The notes: generated from the sequence alone by a model not told the origin. Counted from the first letter of the stretch, positions 1 to 11,275 are shown. The stretch: DNA of 64,000 bases from Catonia carolina (GCA_035578175.1 JAQMRL010000010.1:34852784-34916783), one strand, 5' to 3'. A program made the numbers and translations.

Positions 1-270
1 CGGTACTCCTTAGGAGTGACGAAATAGAGTAGAAAACAAATTACGAAATGTTTGTTTTAATGAAATTTTAAATAAAATTTAAATGAATTTTTAACTTTTT
101 TAATGAAAAGTTAAAAATTTTAACTAAAATATAAAATTGTTGTGAAACATTCATACGACTTTCTCTTCTTAATGGAAATAATGTAAAATAAAAAACATAA
201 CGTAATTTTAATCATTAGTGAATGACGCGAAATGAAAAGCACCCTTTGTAAAACTTAAAAATACGTCTTC
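1..270 (+). repeat. Family C dispersed repeat, partial copy
   Basis: The TGTGAAACATTCATACGACT block near 144, followed by TTTCTCTT and later GAATGACGCGAAATGAAAAG, matches the terminal block of the repeat seen in fuller form at 12.4, 37.1 and 46.8 kb. The copy starts before the window or is truncated. A CTT/TTC-rich run (about 267-292) follows it. No coding potential is visible. Confidence 0.6.
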
Positions 271-292
271 TTCTTTTTCTTCTTCTTCTTAC

Positions 293-1362
293 TATCAAGG
301 ATTAGGCATAAGCCTGTTCCGAACTCACAAACCATCCTGTACTTCTACACAAACTCGAGATATTCCAAACTTACTTCTTGACTATTGCCATCTTCTTCAT
401 GGTCATCCCACCTCCCTTCTTCCAACTGGAACATATTCCGTCACTTTTAAGCGTATGGCTCTCCTCTGGCATCCATTCCAAATGTTGCCTTCATTGATTC
501 CGGTACTCCTCCACTTCAAGCTTAATACACCCAACTCAGAACTAATTTCCTCGTTATGTCGCTGGCTACATCACTAACCGTCGTATCTGAAAATCATGTT
601 TTTCTAGGAGAGCCGTTTGAGGTTTTTCGTTAAGTTCTCGATTCTACATCTCAGCAATTCTTTACAATAAAACCGTAATCATGGCTTCAAATAATCACAA
701 AAGACTGTATTTTCTTAATATTTATGTGATAGTAATGTAAGGTATTGAGTTTTATCAATAGGTAATGTATAAATTGTCGATTTACGGTAGTACGTTATTT
801 ACGGTAACATATTATGTAATAGAAACAAGTGACGTATCTCTACAGACAAAATTCATTTTCCAAATGAATTGAAAAAAAAAACAGTAATCATCATGATTAC
901 TGTTTTTTTTATAAATTCTACATTAATTTAGACAACGCTATACAAATGCGATACATGTAGTAAGCCTATTTTGTGCATGGAAATATAGATATCGTGATAT
1001 CCTGTTGAAAGTTACCTAACTCTATCAAGGAGAAACCTGTAAAAATGCCAATTTTATTATTTAGTTTTATTTAATTATGTAGGCCTACTTATTCGAATAT
1101 GTCACATACAGTTTTGGTTTCATTAGGTAAGCGTAGAAATCACAATTCAAGTTTTACGAAGTAACGTATCTCAACATACGACAGTACGTGATTTTACGAC
1201 ATTATTGCTTGTATCTTTGTTAATAATGAAGTTCATATAGATAAGTCAGTTCATGATGGTGTAGAGTAGACCCAGACACATTCATACGCGACCTAACTCA
1301 AACTACGAATTTTTTGAGGTACGTCACTTTGTGATTCAGACGACGATGTGTTCTATTCAAAT
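293..1362. other. AT-rich stretch without a recognisable gene
   Basis: No reading frame or repeat family is recognised here. The only clear structure is a hairpin at 874-910: 17-base arms of A-run plus CAGTAATCA and its complement, separated by a 3-base loop. Confidence 0.5.
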
Positions 1363-4090
1363 CAAATAATATTTTCGAAAACGAAAAGAAAAGAGTCATT
1401 TGTTAGTTCCCAGATGCACGACCGGGTAATATTTATTACTTAAATACATGCGCGATAAAGCCGAATGGGCGGTACCACCCTACCAGATATTTTTGCTTAA
1501 AAAATATATATTTTAAATGTAGGCCTACATAGAATTTATTATTTAAATACATAGTTCAAAAAAGTTTATATTTATAACATAAATATATTTGAAGTTCAAT
1601 CAAAAATTTTTAGTTCTGAGATACCAAACAAGCATCGCAAGGCCATCTTATTGCCCAGACCTAGCGCCATGCCCTACGTACATTGAAATGCCAGTAGTTT
1701 TATTAACTTTTCTAAACCCAGGTATTAAAATTTAAATTTTATTAGATATTTAGGGCAATCTAAGCAAAGTTATATATGTTGTATTAACTTCAAATAATAT
1801 TTTCGAAAACGAATAGAAAACAGTCATTTTTTAGTTCCCAGACAGACGACAGGGAGCAATCTTGTTGTGATCCCCTAACTATGCGCGATAAAGCCGAAAT
1901 TGTGGTACCATCCTATCGGATATTTTTGCTTAAAAAATGTATAAATTTTTAAATGTACGTGGAATTTATTACTTAAATACATGTTTAAAGATTTTTTTAA
2001 TTATATCATAAATATATTTGAAGTTTAATGAAGCAAAGTTAGCTTTAAGTTACAGAACCGGCACCGTGAGGCCATCTTGTTGCCTCAACCTACAGACATG
2101 ACCCTACGTACACTGAAATGTCTGTCATTTTATTAATTTTTTAAAACCCACGTAATAAAATTTAAATTATGTTAAATATTTAGGGTAAGCTAAGCAAGGT
2201 TCTATTTGTTGTATTCACTTCAAATAATATTTTCGAAAACCAAAAGAAAAAAGTGTTTTGTTAGTTCACAGACAGACGACCGGGGGCCATCTTGTTGCTA
2301 CGCCCTAACTTTGCGGGATAAAGCCGAATGGGCGGTACCATACCACCAGATATTTTTGCTTAAAAAATATATAAATTTTTAAATGTACATGGAATTTATT
2401 ACTTAAATACATGTTTAAAATATTTTTTAATTATATCATAAATATATTTGAAGTTTAATCGAGCGAAGTTACATCTGGGATACCGAACAAGCATCGCGAG
2501 ACCATCTTGTTGATCCGATCTAACGACATACCCTAAGTACACTGAAATTCCTGTGATTTTATTAATTTTTCCAAACCCAGGTATTAAATTCTCAATTTTA
2601 TTAAAAATTTAGGGTAATCTAAGTAAAGGTATAGTCTATATGTTGTACTCGCATCAAACAATATTTTCGAAAACGAATAGAAAAAAGTAATTTGTTAGTT
2701 CACAGACAGACAACCGGGAGGCCATATTGTTCTTCTTCTTATAGTGCATCTCCTATCGGAGGTTTGCTATCATCACAGCAATCCGGACCTTGTCGACTGC
2801 AGCTCTGAACAGTTGAACACTGCCACAGTCAAACCAATCCCTCAGGTTCTTCAGCCAGGACACACGGCGTCTTCCGATGCTCCGCCCTCCACTAATTTTT
2901 CCCTAGACTATCAGTTGAAGAAGCTTGTATTTCTGTCCTCTCATTATATGACCCAGATATTGAAGCTTTCTTCTTTTTATGGTGTTAATGATTTCGCATT
3001 TCTTCTGCATCCGGATCAGCACTTCGGCATTACTAACTTTATCCGTCCAGGGAATACGCCACATTCTACGGTAACACCACATTTCGAATGCTTGTAGTTT
3101 GTCGATGTGGTTCTTCTTGAGGGTCCATGCTTCAACCCCATACAAGAGCGTGGAAAAACGTAACAACGCAGCATCCTCATCCTAAGCTCCATGTTGATAT
3201 CCCGACTTGCAAATAACTTTTTCATCCTTACAAATGTTGATCTGGCTATCTCTATCCTCGTTCTTATTTCTCTTGTTTGGTCACCCGATTGTTCTATCCA
3301 TGTTCCCAAATATCTATATGCCGATACATTCTCTATTGGGGTGCCTGCCACTGTCAGGTTGCCCACTGCCATATTGTTGTGTCGCCCTAACTACGCGCGA
3401 TAAAGCCGAATGGGCGGTAAGATCCTACCGGTTTTTTTTTGCTTAAAAAGATATATTTTTTAAATGTACATAGAATTTGTTACTTAGACACAAATTTTAA
3501 AGCTTTTTTATTTATAAAATAAATATATTTGAAGTTTAATCAAACAAAGTTAGATCTGAGATACCGAACAGGAATAGCGAGGCCATCTTGTTCCGACCTA
3601 CCGACATAACCTTACGTAGACCTACACTGGAGTGTCTGTCATTTTATTAATTTTTAAAAACCCAGGTTTTAAAATCTAGTAATCTAAGCAAGATTATATC
3701 TGTTATACTCACATCAAAAAATATTTTCGAAAATAAATAGAAAAACGCATTTGTTAGTTCACAGACAGACGACCGGGAGTTCATCTTGTTGTTACGCTAT
3801 AACTATACAGGATAAACCCGAATGGGCGGTACCATCCCACCAGATATATTTGCTTAAAAAATATATAAATTGTTAAATGTACATAGAATTTATTATTTAA
3901 ATATATATTTTAAAGTTTTTATTTATACCATTAATATATTTGAAGTTTAATCAAGGGAGTTTAGCTTTGAGATACCAAACAGGCAACGCGATGCCATCTT
4001 GTTGCCCCACCATACCGACATACCCTACGTACACTGAAATGCCTGTCATTTTAATAATTTATCTAAACCCAGGTATTACTCTAAATTTTA
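1363..4090. repeat. Tandem array of ~430-bp units, about 4.9 copies
   Basis: Units begin with CAAATAATATTTTCGAAAAC or a variant at 1363, 1791, 2221, 2655 and 3715, giving lengths of 428, 430, 434 and about 413 once a LINE insertion is removed from unit 4. Each unit carries the same landmarks in order: a GCGCGATAAAGCCGAATGGG block, TATTTTTGCTTAAAAAATAT, an AT-rich middle, a GGCCATCTTGTTGC block and CCTACGTACACTGAAATG. Copies look roughly 80-90% similar by eye. The last unit decays near 4090. No ORF is shared between units, so this reads as a local satellite rather than a gene cluster. Confidence 0.85.
2732..3367 (-). pseudogene. 5'-truncated LINE, reverse transcriptase C-terminal part
   Basis: Read on the minus strand this fragment covers the thumb and C-terminal part of a non-LTR retrotransposon polyprotein: a NLTVAGTPIENVSAYRYLGT block (about 3300-3360), a LLYGVEAWTLKK block (about 3115-3155) and the YLGHIMRGQKYKLLQLIV region (about 2905-2960). 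It ends in a (GAA)n-type tail beside 2732. The two halves lie in different frames because one base is missing from the T run in the YVF/STLLYG segment. Eleven bases, GCCATATTGTT, are duplicated at 2721-2731 and 3368-3378, so this is a target-primed insertion into the satellite unit. It is nearly identical to the 3' part of the element at 6769-8138. Confidence 0.92.
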
Positions 4091-4170
4091 ATAAAAATCT
4101 ATATATTTTAAATTAAATATAATTTTATTTTATAATTAAATATATTTTAAACATAATTTAAATATTTATT

Positions 4171-4348
4171 TAAAGTCGCATCAACAACTTGACTAGAGTG
4201 GCAGTAGTCGCATTAGCGACTAGAATGGGTAATGGAACGTTGGGTTGTGACTTGTTATAATTTCCAGACCCTAGCGGGAATCGAACCCGGGGCCTCTGCG
4301 TGGTAGGCCAGCGCGCTACCACTACGCTGTGGAGGCGGCCACCCTCCG
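4171..4348 (-). mobile_element. tRNA-derived SINE (family A), complete
   Basis: The minus strand has a tRNA-like head with an A-box-like TAGTGGTAGCGCGC and a B-box GGTTCGATTCC, then a short body ending in a GATGCGACTTTAAATAAA-type tail. ATATTTATT is duplicated at 4162-4170 and 4349-4357. The tail and duplication argue against a genuine tRNA gene. Related copies lie near 28.1, 31.9, 49.7 and 61.4 kb. Confidence 0.88.
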
Positions 4349-4349
4349 A

Positions 4350-5090
4350 TATTTATTATGGAAATATAATTCAAATGTTATTGTCATTACTTTTGATATT
4401 TGATGTATAGTAGGCCTATGCATATTTAGTTTCCTGAAATAAAGAACTTAAAATAAAACTTATTTTAATGAAATTGTCAAACCAAACTAAATGACAGGCT
4501 GTGTATTCCCAGTGAATCTTGTCTAATTTAGTGTAATTTATAAGAAAATTTGTAGGCTGGTCATATATTCTTTCTTTCAAACCTACAATTAAGTTGTATC
4601 TGTAACGTATTTAATTTGTCTATATATTACGTTTAGATTTTATATTTATTGACTTTAACTCTTTGTTCTTTAGACGTCATTGACGTTTAGTAAGATGATC
4701 TACTTAGACACAATAAAAAGTAGTAGAATATTAATATAAAATATGTAATTATGTTCGTAATAAATTTTCTTTCAATATTTGTTATGTATTAAACGGAAAA
4801 GTTGATATCTAGGTTAGACGTCTTAAAACTAGGTTACATGTTAAAAATTACAAGTCCTTATTTATTTTATGTTTGTCAGTCCGATGATTTTTCTTTATTT
4901 AAAGTTTCATCTACAACTGGGTCATTAAACAATACGTTAGGACTTTATACCACATCAAAGTGTATGTTACATTGTACATTGAAGTAAATAAACAGTAAAG
5001 TTATCACAAAAATGATTACTTTGGTTGCTAAATCGATAAAACAATTGACTATAAAATATAATTTTGGTTTATAAGTACCCATTGTTACTT
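4350..5090. other. AT-rich stretch without a recognisable gene
   Basis: Nothing identifiable lies here apart from a TAGGCCTA octamer at 4411. Short open frames at 4802-4987 (+) and 4945-5196 (-) overlap each other, lack any recognisable motif and are treated as chance. Confidence 0.5.
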
Positions 5091-5097
5091 TTCTGTA

Positions 5098-5262
5098 AGG
5101 CCGGCCCGTGAAATTGAGGTCAGAGCAACTGGTTTTTTTTTCTACACCACGAATCGTGGATTGCCAGTCAGACCATTTTTCATCACTCATTTTCATTTAT
5201 CATCCTTCATCAACTGCATTAGCGGTAATTTGGAAAACAGTCTGACTTAAAACCAAAACAAG
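5098..5262 (+). mobile_element. Degenerate tRNA-like SINE (family D)
   Basis: A decayed tRNA-like head (5098-5190) is followed by a body containing TCATTTATCATCCTTCATCA and a GCATTAGCGGTAATTTGG-type motif, ending CAGTCTGACTTAAAACC. The same body follows a better head at 10.49 kb, and its complement occurs near 27.9 kb. The B box here is poor. Confidence 0.6.
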
Positions 5263-5344
5263 GAAATCTTTTGTAAAATTTTGAATATCCAAAGTAAAAA
5301 GTAAGTATCTTTATTGTTTACCACAAAAATTTCAGGGATTTAAA

Positions 5345-5480
5345 AGGATTTGTGGTAAAATACATCAAAATTTGAAGGAAAGGGCCCGAACTGCCACATT
5401 AATGAAGTTTTATGAGACAGTTGCTTTCCCAGCACTGACACATGGCAGTGAGGCCTGGGTATAAAAGAACAAATGTGAAA
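5345..5480 (+). pseudogene. LINE reverse transcriptase fragment
   Basis: The reading FYETVAFPALTHGSEAWV, preceded by RICGKIHQNLKERARTATLM, matches the segment after the palm domain in RTE/CR1-like elements (the LKFYKTMAVPALLYGSECW-type block). It stops at a TAA right after W-V. Only about 45 residues are recognisable. The same segment type is visible at 40495-40843 on the other strand. Confidence 0.7.
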
Positions 5481-5639
5481 ATTCCGAAATTCAAATACAA
5501 TATATATCACTAATTCATAAATTATTAATAATTTCTTATAATATATACGAGTACTTTCCTTGTTTTAAAAAGTAACATTCATTCTTTTATGAAAATCACA
5601 TAATTGCATTACTATTAAATGACAGATTGACATGTCTTA

Positions 5640-6390
5640 CTTTATAATTTAACAATCGAAAAAATAAAAGTCAATTGTAAGTAAAATAAAATAGGAAAGG
5701 TTAATTGAGGGGATAAGATTAGAGGCAGAAGTAAAGAAGATCGATATCGGCTGAATAAGAAAGAGAGAGAAAGATATCGAGGAAAGCATTGATGAAGAGG
5801 GGGCCAGTGGGTGGAAAAGCAGGAAGCAAATTACTGATTCCTTGGGGTTGGCGTGCACAGAATGATTTCGCTATAAATTGCTGAGATGTCATGCAAACTG
5901 CACAGATGCCATCGCATTCAATAAAACATCTTCCAGCGACAACCTCTTCATCTGTTTCTACTCCACTCCCTAACTTTCCCCTTTAGTACATCACCCTCTG
6001 ACCCGCTCCAAAAACTCCTTTCTCAGTCCTACGCCCTTTAAAGCGTCGAATGCATCAATCCCTCCCGCCTCTTTCATGAGTTATTGTCTCTGCTAACCCG
6101 AATCTAACCATATTCAATAATTTTTCCTTTCTTTTCAATTTCTACATTTTTCTTTAAGTTTTTGGTTACAGTATAACAGTAAGCACATTGTTATATAAGA
6201 CGGAGAAACCGATCCAAACCCGAAGCTGAGTCGTAGTGTCTTACTTTGTACCTACCATTTAACTTAACGTCTTACCTTTTTGTAACTTTTTAGGAGAATC
6301 CTAATAATCAAGTACCTAGTTAATTTCAAAGAAAAATTAGTTTGCATGTAATTTATAAACCAACAAATTTACCATTAAATCCAGTCTTCT
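5640..6390. other. Stretch without a recognisable gene
   Basis: A purine-rich run at 5680-5830 and pyrimidine-rich DNA at 5930-6080 give short open frames but no recognisable protein. There is no repeat match to the rest of the window by eye. Confidence 0.4.
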
Positions 6391-6399
6391 AGATACAAA

Positions 6400-6768
6400 A
6401 TCCAGTCTTCTGCCTTTCTAGATATAGGACAAGCTTTTGACCGTGTATGTCATGATAGCTTGCTTACAAAATTAAAATTCTTACCGGCTACGTATTTTCT
6501 AATTATTAGGTCATTTTTGAAAAACAGGTTTGTCTTTGTTGCCCAAGGTTCAGCTAAATCTTATTACTTCCCGATTCTTGGAGGCGTCCCTCAAGGATCA
6601 ATTTTAAGTCAAATTTTTTGTAAAATATATACCCATCCTTCCCGATCTCACCTGACACTATCACTTGCTCATATGCTGACGACACTGCTATTTTGTCTGA
6701 ATCGCACGACCCTATTAGAGCGTCAGAACTGGTACAAACACATTTAGATAGTATCAGAGAATGGCTCC
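6400..6768 (+). pseudogene. Jockey-type LINE reverse transcriptase, upstream half
   Basis: This encodes the RT core of a Jockey-like non-LTR retrotransposon: AFLDIGQAFDRVCHDSLL (from 6412; fingers/palm with the F-D catalytic-type block), then GGVPQGSILS (about 6580-6610), then after a frameshift a damaged YADDTAIL-type motif (SYADDT region near 6665-6695) and SHDPIRASELVQTHLDSIRE (6697-6760). The element normally copies its RNA at a nicked chromosomal target. The 5' part, including any endonuclease, is missing. The reading continues at 8152 because another LINE has inserted after 6768. Several frame breaks make it inactive. Confidence 0.9.
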
Positions 6769-8138
6769 TAAAAATTCCTAAACAATGGCTGTCATCCACA
6801 TTTGTGCTCATACCTAAGAAACCAAATCCAAGAGAATGCTCAGATTACAGGACCATCGCACTTATGAGCCACACCTTGAAGTTGTTCTTAAGGATCATTC
6901 ACAAAAGAATTTACAGAAGACTGGAGGAAGACATAAGCAACACACAATTTGGATTCCGCGAAGGACTTGGAACACGAGAGGCGCTGTTCGGGATTAACGT
7001 TCTTTTTCAGCGCTGTCTGGATATAAACCAAGAGGTGTATGCATGTTACATCGATTTCGCGAAAGCCTTTGACAAGGTGAAACATAACAGGTTACATCAG
7101 CTGCTCATCAGCAAAAACATCGACTCCGACGACGTTAGAATAATTAATAACCTATATTGGGGCCAAAAAGCCAAAACAATGGTAGAAAACCAACCAACAG
7201 AAGAAATGGAGATTCGTCGTGGTGTGAGATAGGGTTGCATCCTATCACCGCTTCTATTTAACCTCTATAGTGAACCTATTTTTAGGGAAACCCTAGAAGA
7301 TGAGTTGGTGGGAATAGTAATAAATGGAGAAGTAATTAATAATATGAGGTATGCTGATGATACCGTCTTGTTAACGAGCAATCTTGAAGACACACAACAC
7401 CTATTAGAAAAATTAAATGATCGATGTAATGAATATGGGCTAAAAATTAACTTTAAGAAGACCAAGTTAATGGTAATTACAAAATTCCCTCAAGATCTGA
7501 ACCGTGTGAACCTGACAGTGGCAGGCACCCCAATAGAGAATGTATCGGCATATAGATATTTGGGAACATAGATAGAACAATCGGGTGACCAAACAAGAGA
7601 AATACGAACGAGGATAGAGATAGCCAGATCAACATTTGTAAGGATGAAAAAGTTGTTTGCAAGTCGGGATATCAACATGGAGCTTAGAATGAGGATGCTG
7701 CGTTGTTACGTTTTTCCACGCTCTTGTATGGGGTTGAAGCATGGACCCTCAAGAAGAACCACATCGACAAACTACAAGCATTCGAAATGTGGTGTTACCG
7801 TAGAATGTGGCGTATTCCCTGGACGGATAAAGTTAGTAATGCCGAAGTGCTGATCCGGATGCAGAAGAAATGCGAAATCATTAACACCATAAAAAGGAGA
7901 AAGCTTCAATATCTGGGTCATATAATGAGAGGACAGAAATACAAGCTTCTTCAACTGATAGTCCAGGGAAAAATTAGTGGAGGGCGGAGCATCGGAAGAC
8001 GCCGTGTGTGCTGGCTGAAGAACCTGAGGGATTGGTTTGACTGTGGCAGTGTTCAACTGTTCAGAGCTGCAGTCGACAAGGTCCGGATTGCTGTGATGAT
8101 AGCAAACCTCCGATAGGAGATGCACTATAAGAAGAAGA
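6769..8138 (+). pseudogene. 5'-truncated LINE inserted into the Jockey copy
   Basis: A second non-LTR retrotransposon of a different clade. In order it shows STFVLIPKKPNPRECSDYRT (about 6800-6860), the TQFGFREGLGTREALFGINV block (about 6945-7005), YIDFAKAFDKVKH (about 7050-7085), GCILSPLLFNLYSE (after an in-frame stop at about 7230), RYADDTVLL (about 7347-7375), YLGT/IEQSGD interrupted by a TAG (about 7570), and a C-terminal YLGHIMRGQKYKLLQLIV with a conserved SGGRSIGRRRVCWLKNLRDW end, finishing before an AAGAAGAAG tail. AGAGAATGGCTCC flanks it at 6756-6768 and 8139-8151. Two stops and one frameshift mean it is dead. I cannot place the clade with certainty; the short A/G tail fits RTE-like elements. 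Confidence 0.93.
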
Positions 8139-8768
8139 AGAGAATGGCTCCACATGTGGAAGATTAAACTTAACGTTTCCAAATCACAACAGGAAACTTT
8201 CACACCTTGGCCTGTTGGTCGCCTAAATTTACGCATCGATGATACTAGGCTTACAGTTACAGACAAAGTTAGATACCTTGGTTTAATACTTGACACACGT
8301 CTCACTTGGAAACCACACGTTGCACACGCCAGAACAATCTCAGACTCACGGTTTCGTATGTTGTATGGCGTCTTCGGTCGCAAGTCCTCGCTACCTCTAC
8401 ACTTAAAAGTCATCCTCTATAAATCTCTAGTACGGCCAATTTGGCTATATGGTAGACCAATTTTTGGAGCCTGTCACAATACAATACTGAATATTCTTCA
8501 AAGACACCAGACCAGTCAAAAGCATTTAGAGCAATAACAAACGCACCTTTTTACGTAACCAATCATACCCTTCACAAAGACCTTAAGATACCAACGATTC
8601 GAGACATTGTAAACGCAACATACTCTACAAATAACTCTAACAACTCATTACACACAAAGACAATTTGACCACATAAATCCAAATGTCCAATCTCTTTCAA
8701 CTAATGAAACGTGAAAATTTCAACTAATGAAACGAAGGTGGAATAGGGATCTTCTTCGACCACCATAA
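8139..8768 (+). pseudogene. Jockey-type LINE reverse transcriptase, downstream half
   Basis: This resumes the element begun at 6400: REWLHMWKIKLNVSKSQQ, then KVRYLGLILDTRLTWKPH (about 8260-8315), the SSLPLHLKVILYKSLVRPIW block (about 8385-8445), and after a frameshift FRAITNAPFYVTNHTLHKDL (8523-8585). The last residues, RRWNRDLLRPP, end at the TAA at 8766-8768 and match the RRWSRDLLI end of the better copy at 55013-55699. The first 13 bases are the duplicated target of the nested LINE. Frame breaks occur near 8515 and 8660. Confidence 0.9.
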
Positions 8769-8769
8769 A

Positions 8770-9660
8770 ACAAAAACATTTCAGTTTAAGTTGTCATGCC
8801 TGTGTCATTTCTAAAAACAAAAAATCATTTCATAACAAAAAAATTCATCCATTATAGTTTATAAATCAATATCATTCAAAAATATTGGCACTACATTCCT
8901 TGCAAAATTTCACGCCAAAATCGGTCACTGGATCGATTCTCGTTCACATCACATTCCCACCATTCATCATTCATTCCATCTCATTTACTAGTTGTGCTTC
9001 AAAAATTGTAGTTGTAAATAAAAAAAATAATGTTGAAGCAAACAACAATCCAGTCTTACCCAGACTCTTTTGGGTAATCGTATTTTGGATATTTTCATTT
9101 GACATGTTAATTTTCCTTTCAAGCAACCCCCAATCTGGAGGATCAGGTACTCTAAATTGTTTAGGTTACCATAACTCAGCCAAAAATTATATTTTTTTAA
9201 GGTAACGAGAACCTACCTTTCACCCTCTCCCGTCGTAATGCGTAACGACAATTTATATTCCGCCATACATACACCAGAGGTAGAGCCAAAGACTCATAGA
9301 CTTAGGTTTTGCTGGCACAGCTAACCCATTGCATAAGCCATTATGGTAGGTTTTATCCCATATTGCAGTAACTGAAAGCATAGACTAAATGGAGTTTAAC
9401 TGGTTGACTGCTATTCGACTTATTGTAATCAAAACGATTGTAATCAAAATTTATCGTAATATTCTTTTATAGGCCTACTTTATTTAATCATTATATACTT
9501 CAGTCTACTTAATTATTATTTTTTAATTATATTTATAAACATCACAGAAGTTAAACTTCCTTTAGTTAGTTTAGTTTAGTATAAACTTCCTTTAGTTGTT
9601 TCCATTTTTGCCAGGTTAGTTATTTATTGTTCAAAGAAAATGAACAGATTATAAAGTCTA
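8770..9660. other. Stretch without a recognisable gene
   Basis: The first part may be the Jockey 3' untranslated region. An open frame at 8885-9205 has no recognisable domain. A direct repeat of AAACTTCCTTTAGTT occurs at about 9552 and 9582. Confidence 0.4.
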
Positions 9661-9932
9661 CATCAAAATATCTCTAAAGCTATGAAAGATTTTTTCATAG
9701 ATACCAAAAATGTTATTTTTTCAAAAATAGTCTACCATAAATTTTAAAGTGTCTTACGCAAAAATGATTTTTTAAAAACAATTGAATTTTTTTTAAATTT
9801 TATTAAAAATCAATTGTTTTTAAAAAATACATTTTATGCGTAAGACACTTTAAAATTTATGGTATTTTTGAATAAAAATAACATTTTTGGTATCTATGAA
9901 AAATCTTTCATAGTTTTAGAAATATTGTGATG
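9661..9932. repeat. Long hairpin / foldback MITE
   Basis: Two arms of roughly 120 bp are inverted copies: left CATCAAAATATCTCTAAAGC onward and right ending in the complement of CATCACAATATTTCTAAAAC, both including AAAGTGTCTTACGCA. The loop is only about 20-30 bases of A/T. There is no ORF. Arms differ at few positions by eye, so the structure is fairly young. I see no obvious target duplication. Confidence 0.85.
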
Positions 9933-9959
9933 AATAAGTAAGTGAATGGATTCTGAAAT

Positions 9960-10489
9960 AATATGAACGATCGAATAGATTGTACATTTTAGATGTTGAG
10001 TGGCATAAATATGAAAGAAACTAAATAAGGAAAAATATGCTGTAATGATTATGTTCAGTTTATGTGAATCTTTTAACGGCCATTTTTACCCACCCCACGT
10101 CTTGTTATATTACCTTTTAACAACCAATAACGTCGAAGCAATATTCGTTCAGCCTACCAGTTTATGTTTATAGTTAAGTTATTATTACAATTCTGTTGGC
10201 CATTCCCTGTCTATGCTTATTAGAACACCGGTTACCCCCACTCACTTCTAAAGGTATCTTCCTACGACAGGAAACCCCACCTGTATAGGCAGCCACAAGA
10301 CAACCGTAAAACGTTTTTTTTTTCTTTTTATTAAGTTTAATCCTTCTTTATTCCAAATACTTTCTTGTTTAGGACTATTTTTGAATGTTATGTTCTGTAG
10401 GCTATATTTTTTTAAATATAAATCGCATATTTTCAGTATTAAAGTAATTGTGTGTACCTGTAGTCTATTTCGAACTGTGAACGAGCCGA
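9960..10489. other. Stretch without a recognisable gene
   Basis: AT-rich DNA with no identifiable reading frame or repeat match. Confidence 0.4.
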
Positions 10490-10708
10490 CTTGATGGTAC
10501 AGTGGTCAACGCAACTGGGTTCTATACCAGGGGGCCCAGGTTCGATTCCCGGTCAGGTCTGGCATTTTTTCATCTATCACCCTTTCCATCGTTTGCATTA
10601 GTAGTAATTGCAAAACAGTCGAACGTAATACAAAAAATTAGCCGGGAATCGAACCAAAGACGTTCCGTACATCAGTCTAGCATACTGATCACTACGCTAT
10701 AATGGCTG
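10490..10708. mobile_element. Two tRNA-like SINE heads facing each other (family D)
   Basis: A plus-strand tRNA-like head (10492-10560, B box GGTTCGATTCCCGG) with the family D body ending CAGTCGAACGTAATAC is followed directly by a second head in opposite orientation (about 10640-10707, B box GGTTCGATTCCCGG on the minus strand). Each head shows A- and B-box-like motifs but poor cloverleaf stems. I read this as one SINE next to or inside another. Confidence 0.75.
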
Positions 10709-10844
10709 CCTTGTAGATTCTTTATTTGCAAAAATTACATTATAAAATTCTTAAATAGGCCAACTTAATTCCTAATAAATTAAAAATTTCTAAATAATTT
10801 TAACGAAAACTTTTTTAGATGACATTATATATTTTTTACATTCT

Positions 10845-11275
10845 TCTTCTTCTTTAGGTGCCATCTAAAAGAAAGAGAAGATCTAAAAAGGTTTGAAATC
10901 GTGACTTTGGTTTCTGCAGCTGTAAACAAATCAATAAAGCTACAACTGAACCACGTTCTCAAGTTGTTCTGCCAGAATACGTGTTTTCTACCCCGACCTG
11001 TTCTGCCAATAATTTTCCCCGGAATTATTAAATGAAATAACCTGTAGGTACTTCTCCGCTCTCATCACATGACAAAAATATTATTGCAATTTGTTTATTT
11101 TTACAGTTTTTACAACTTTGTTCTCCTTCTCTATCATTCTAATAACACTCTTTTTGTGTTAAATACGAGTACATCCAACTCAACCTCAAAATCCTGCAAT
11201 ATGATCACGTTTTGAAAGCCTTTTGTCTGTCGGAATGTTTTTCTTCATGGTCCAGGTTTCCATTCTGTAAATTAT
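10845..11275 (-). pseudogene. LINE 3' end, heavily decayed
   Basis: On the minus strand, scattered segments resemble a LINE C-terminus (RILRLSWMYSYLTQKECY near 11150-11200), with many frame breaks. The end reads GATGGCACCTAAAGAAGAAG at about 10850-10870, a terminal signature like the CACTATAAGAAGAAG end of the element at 6769-8138. No ORF survives. Confidence 0.6.

Noticed and set aside
4262..4340. Possible tRNA gene on the minus strand
   Set aside because: It has A and B boxes but imperfect stems, a SINE body and tail, and a target duplication.
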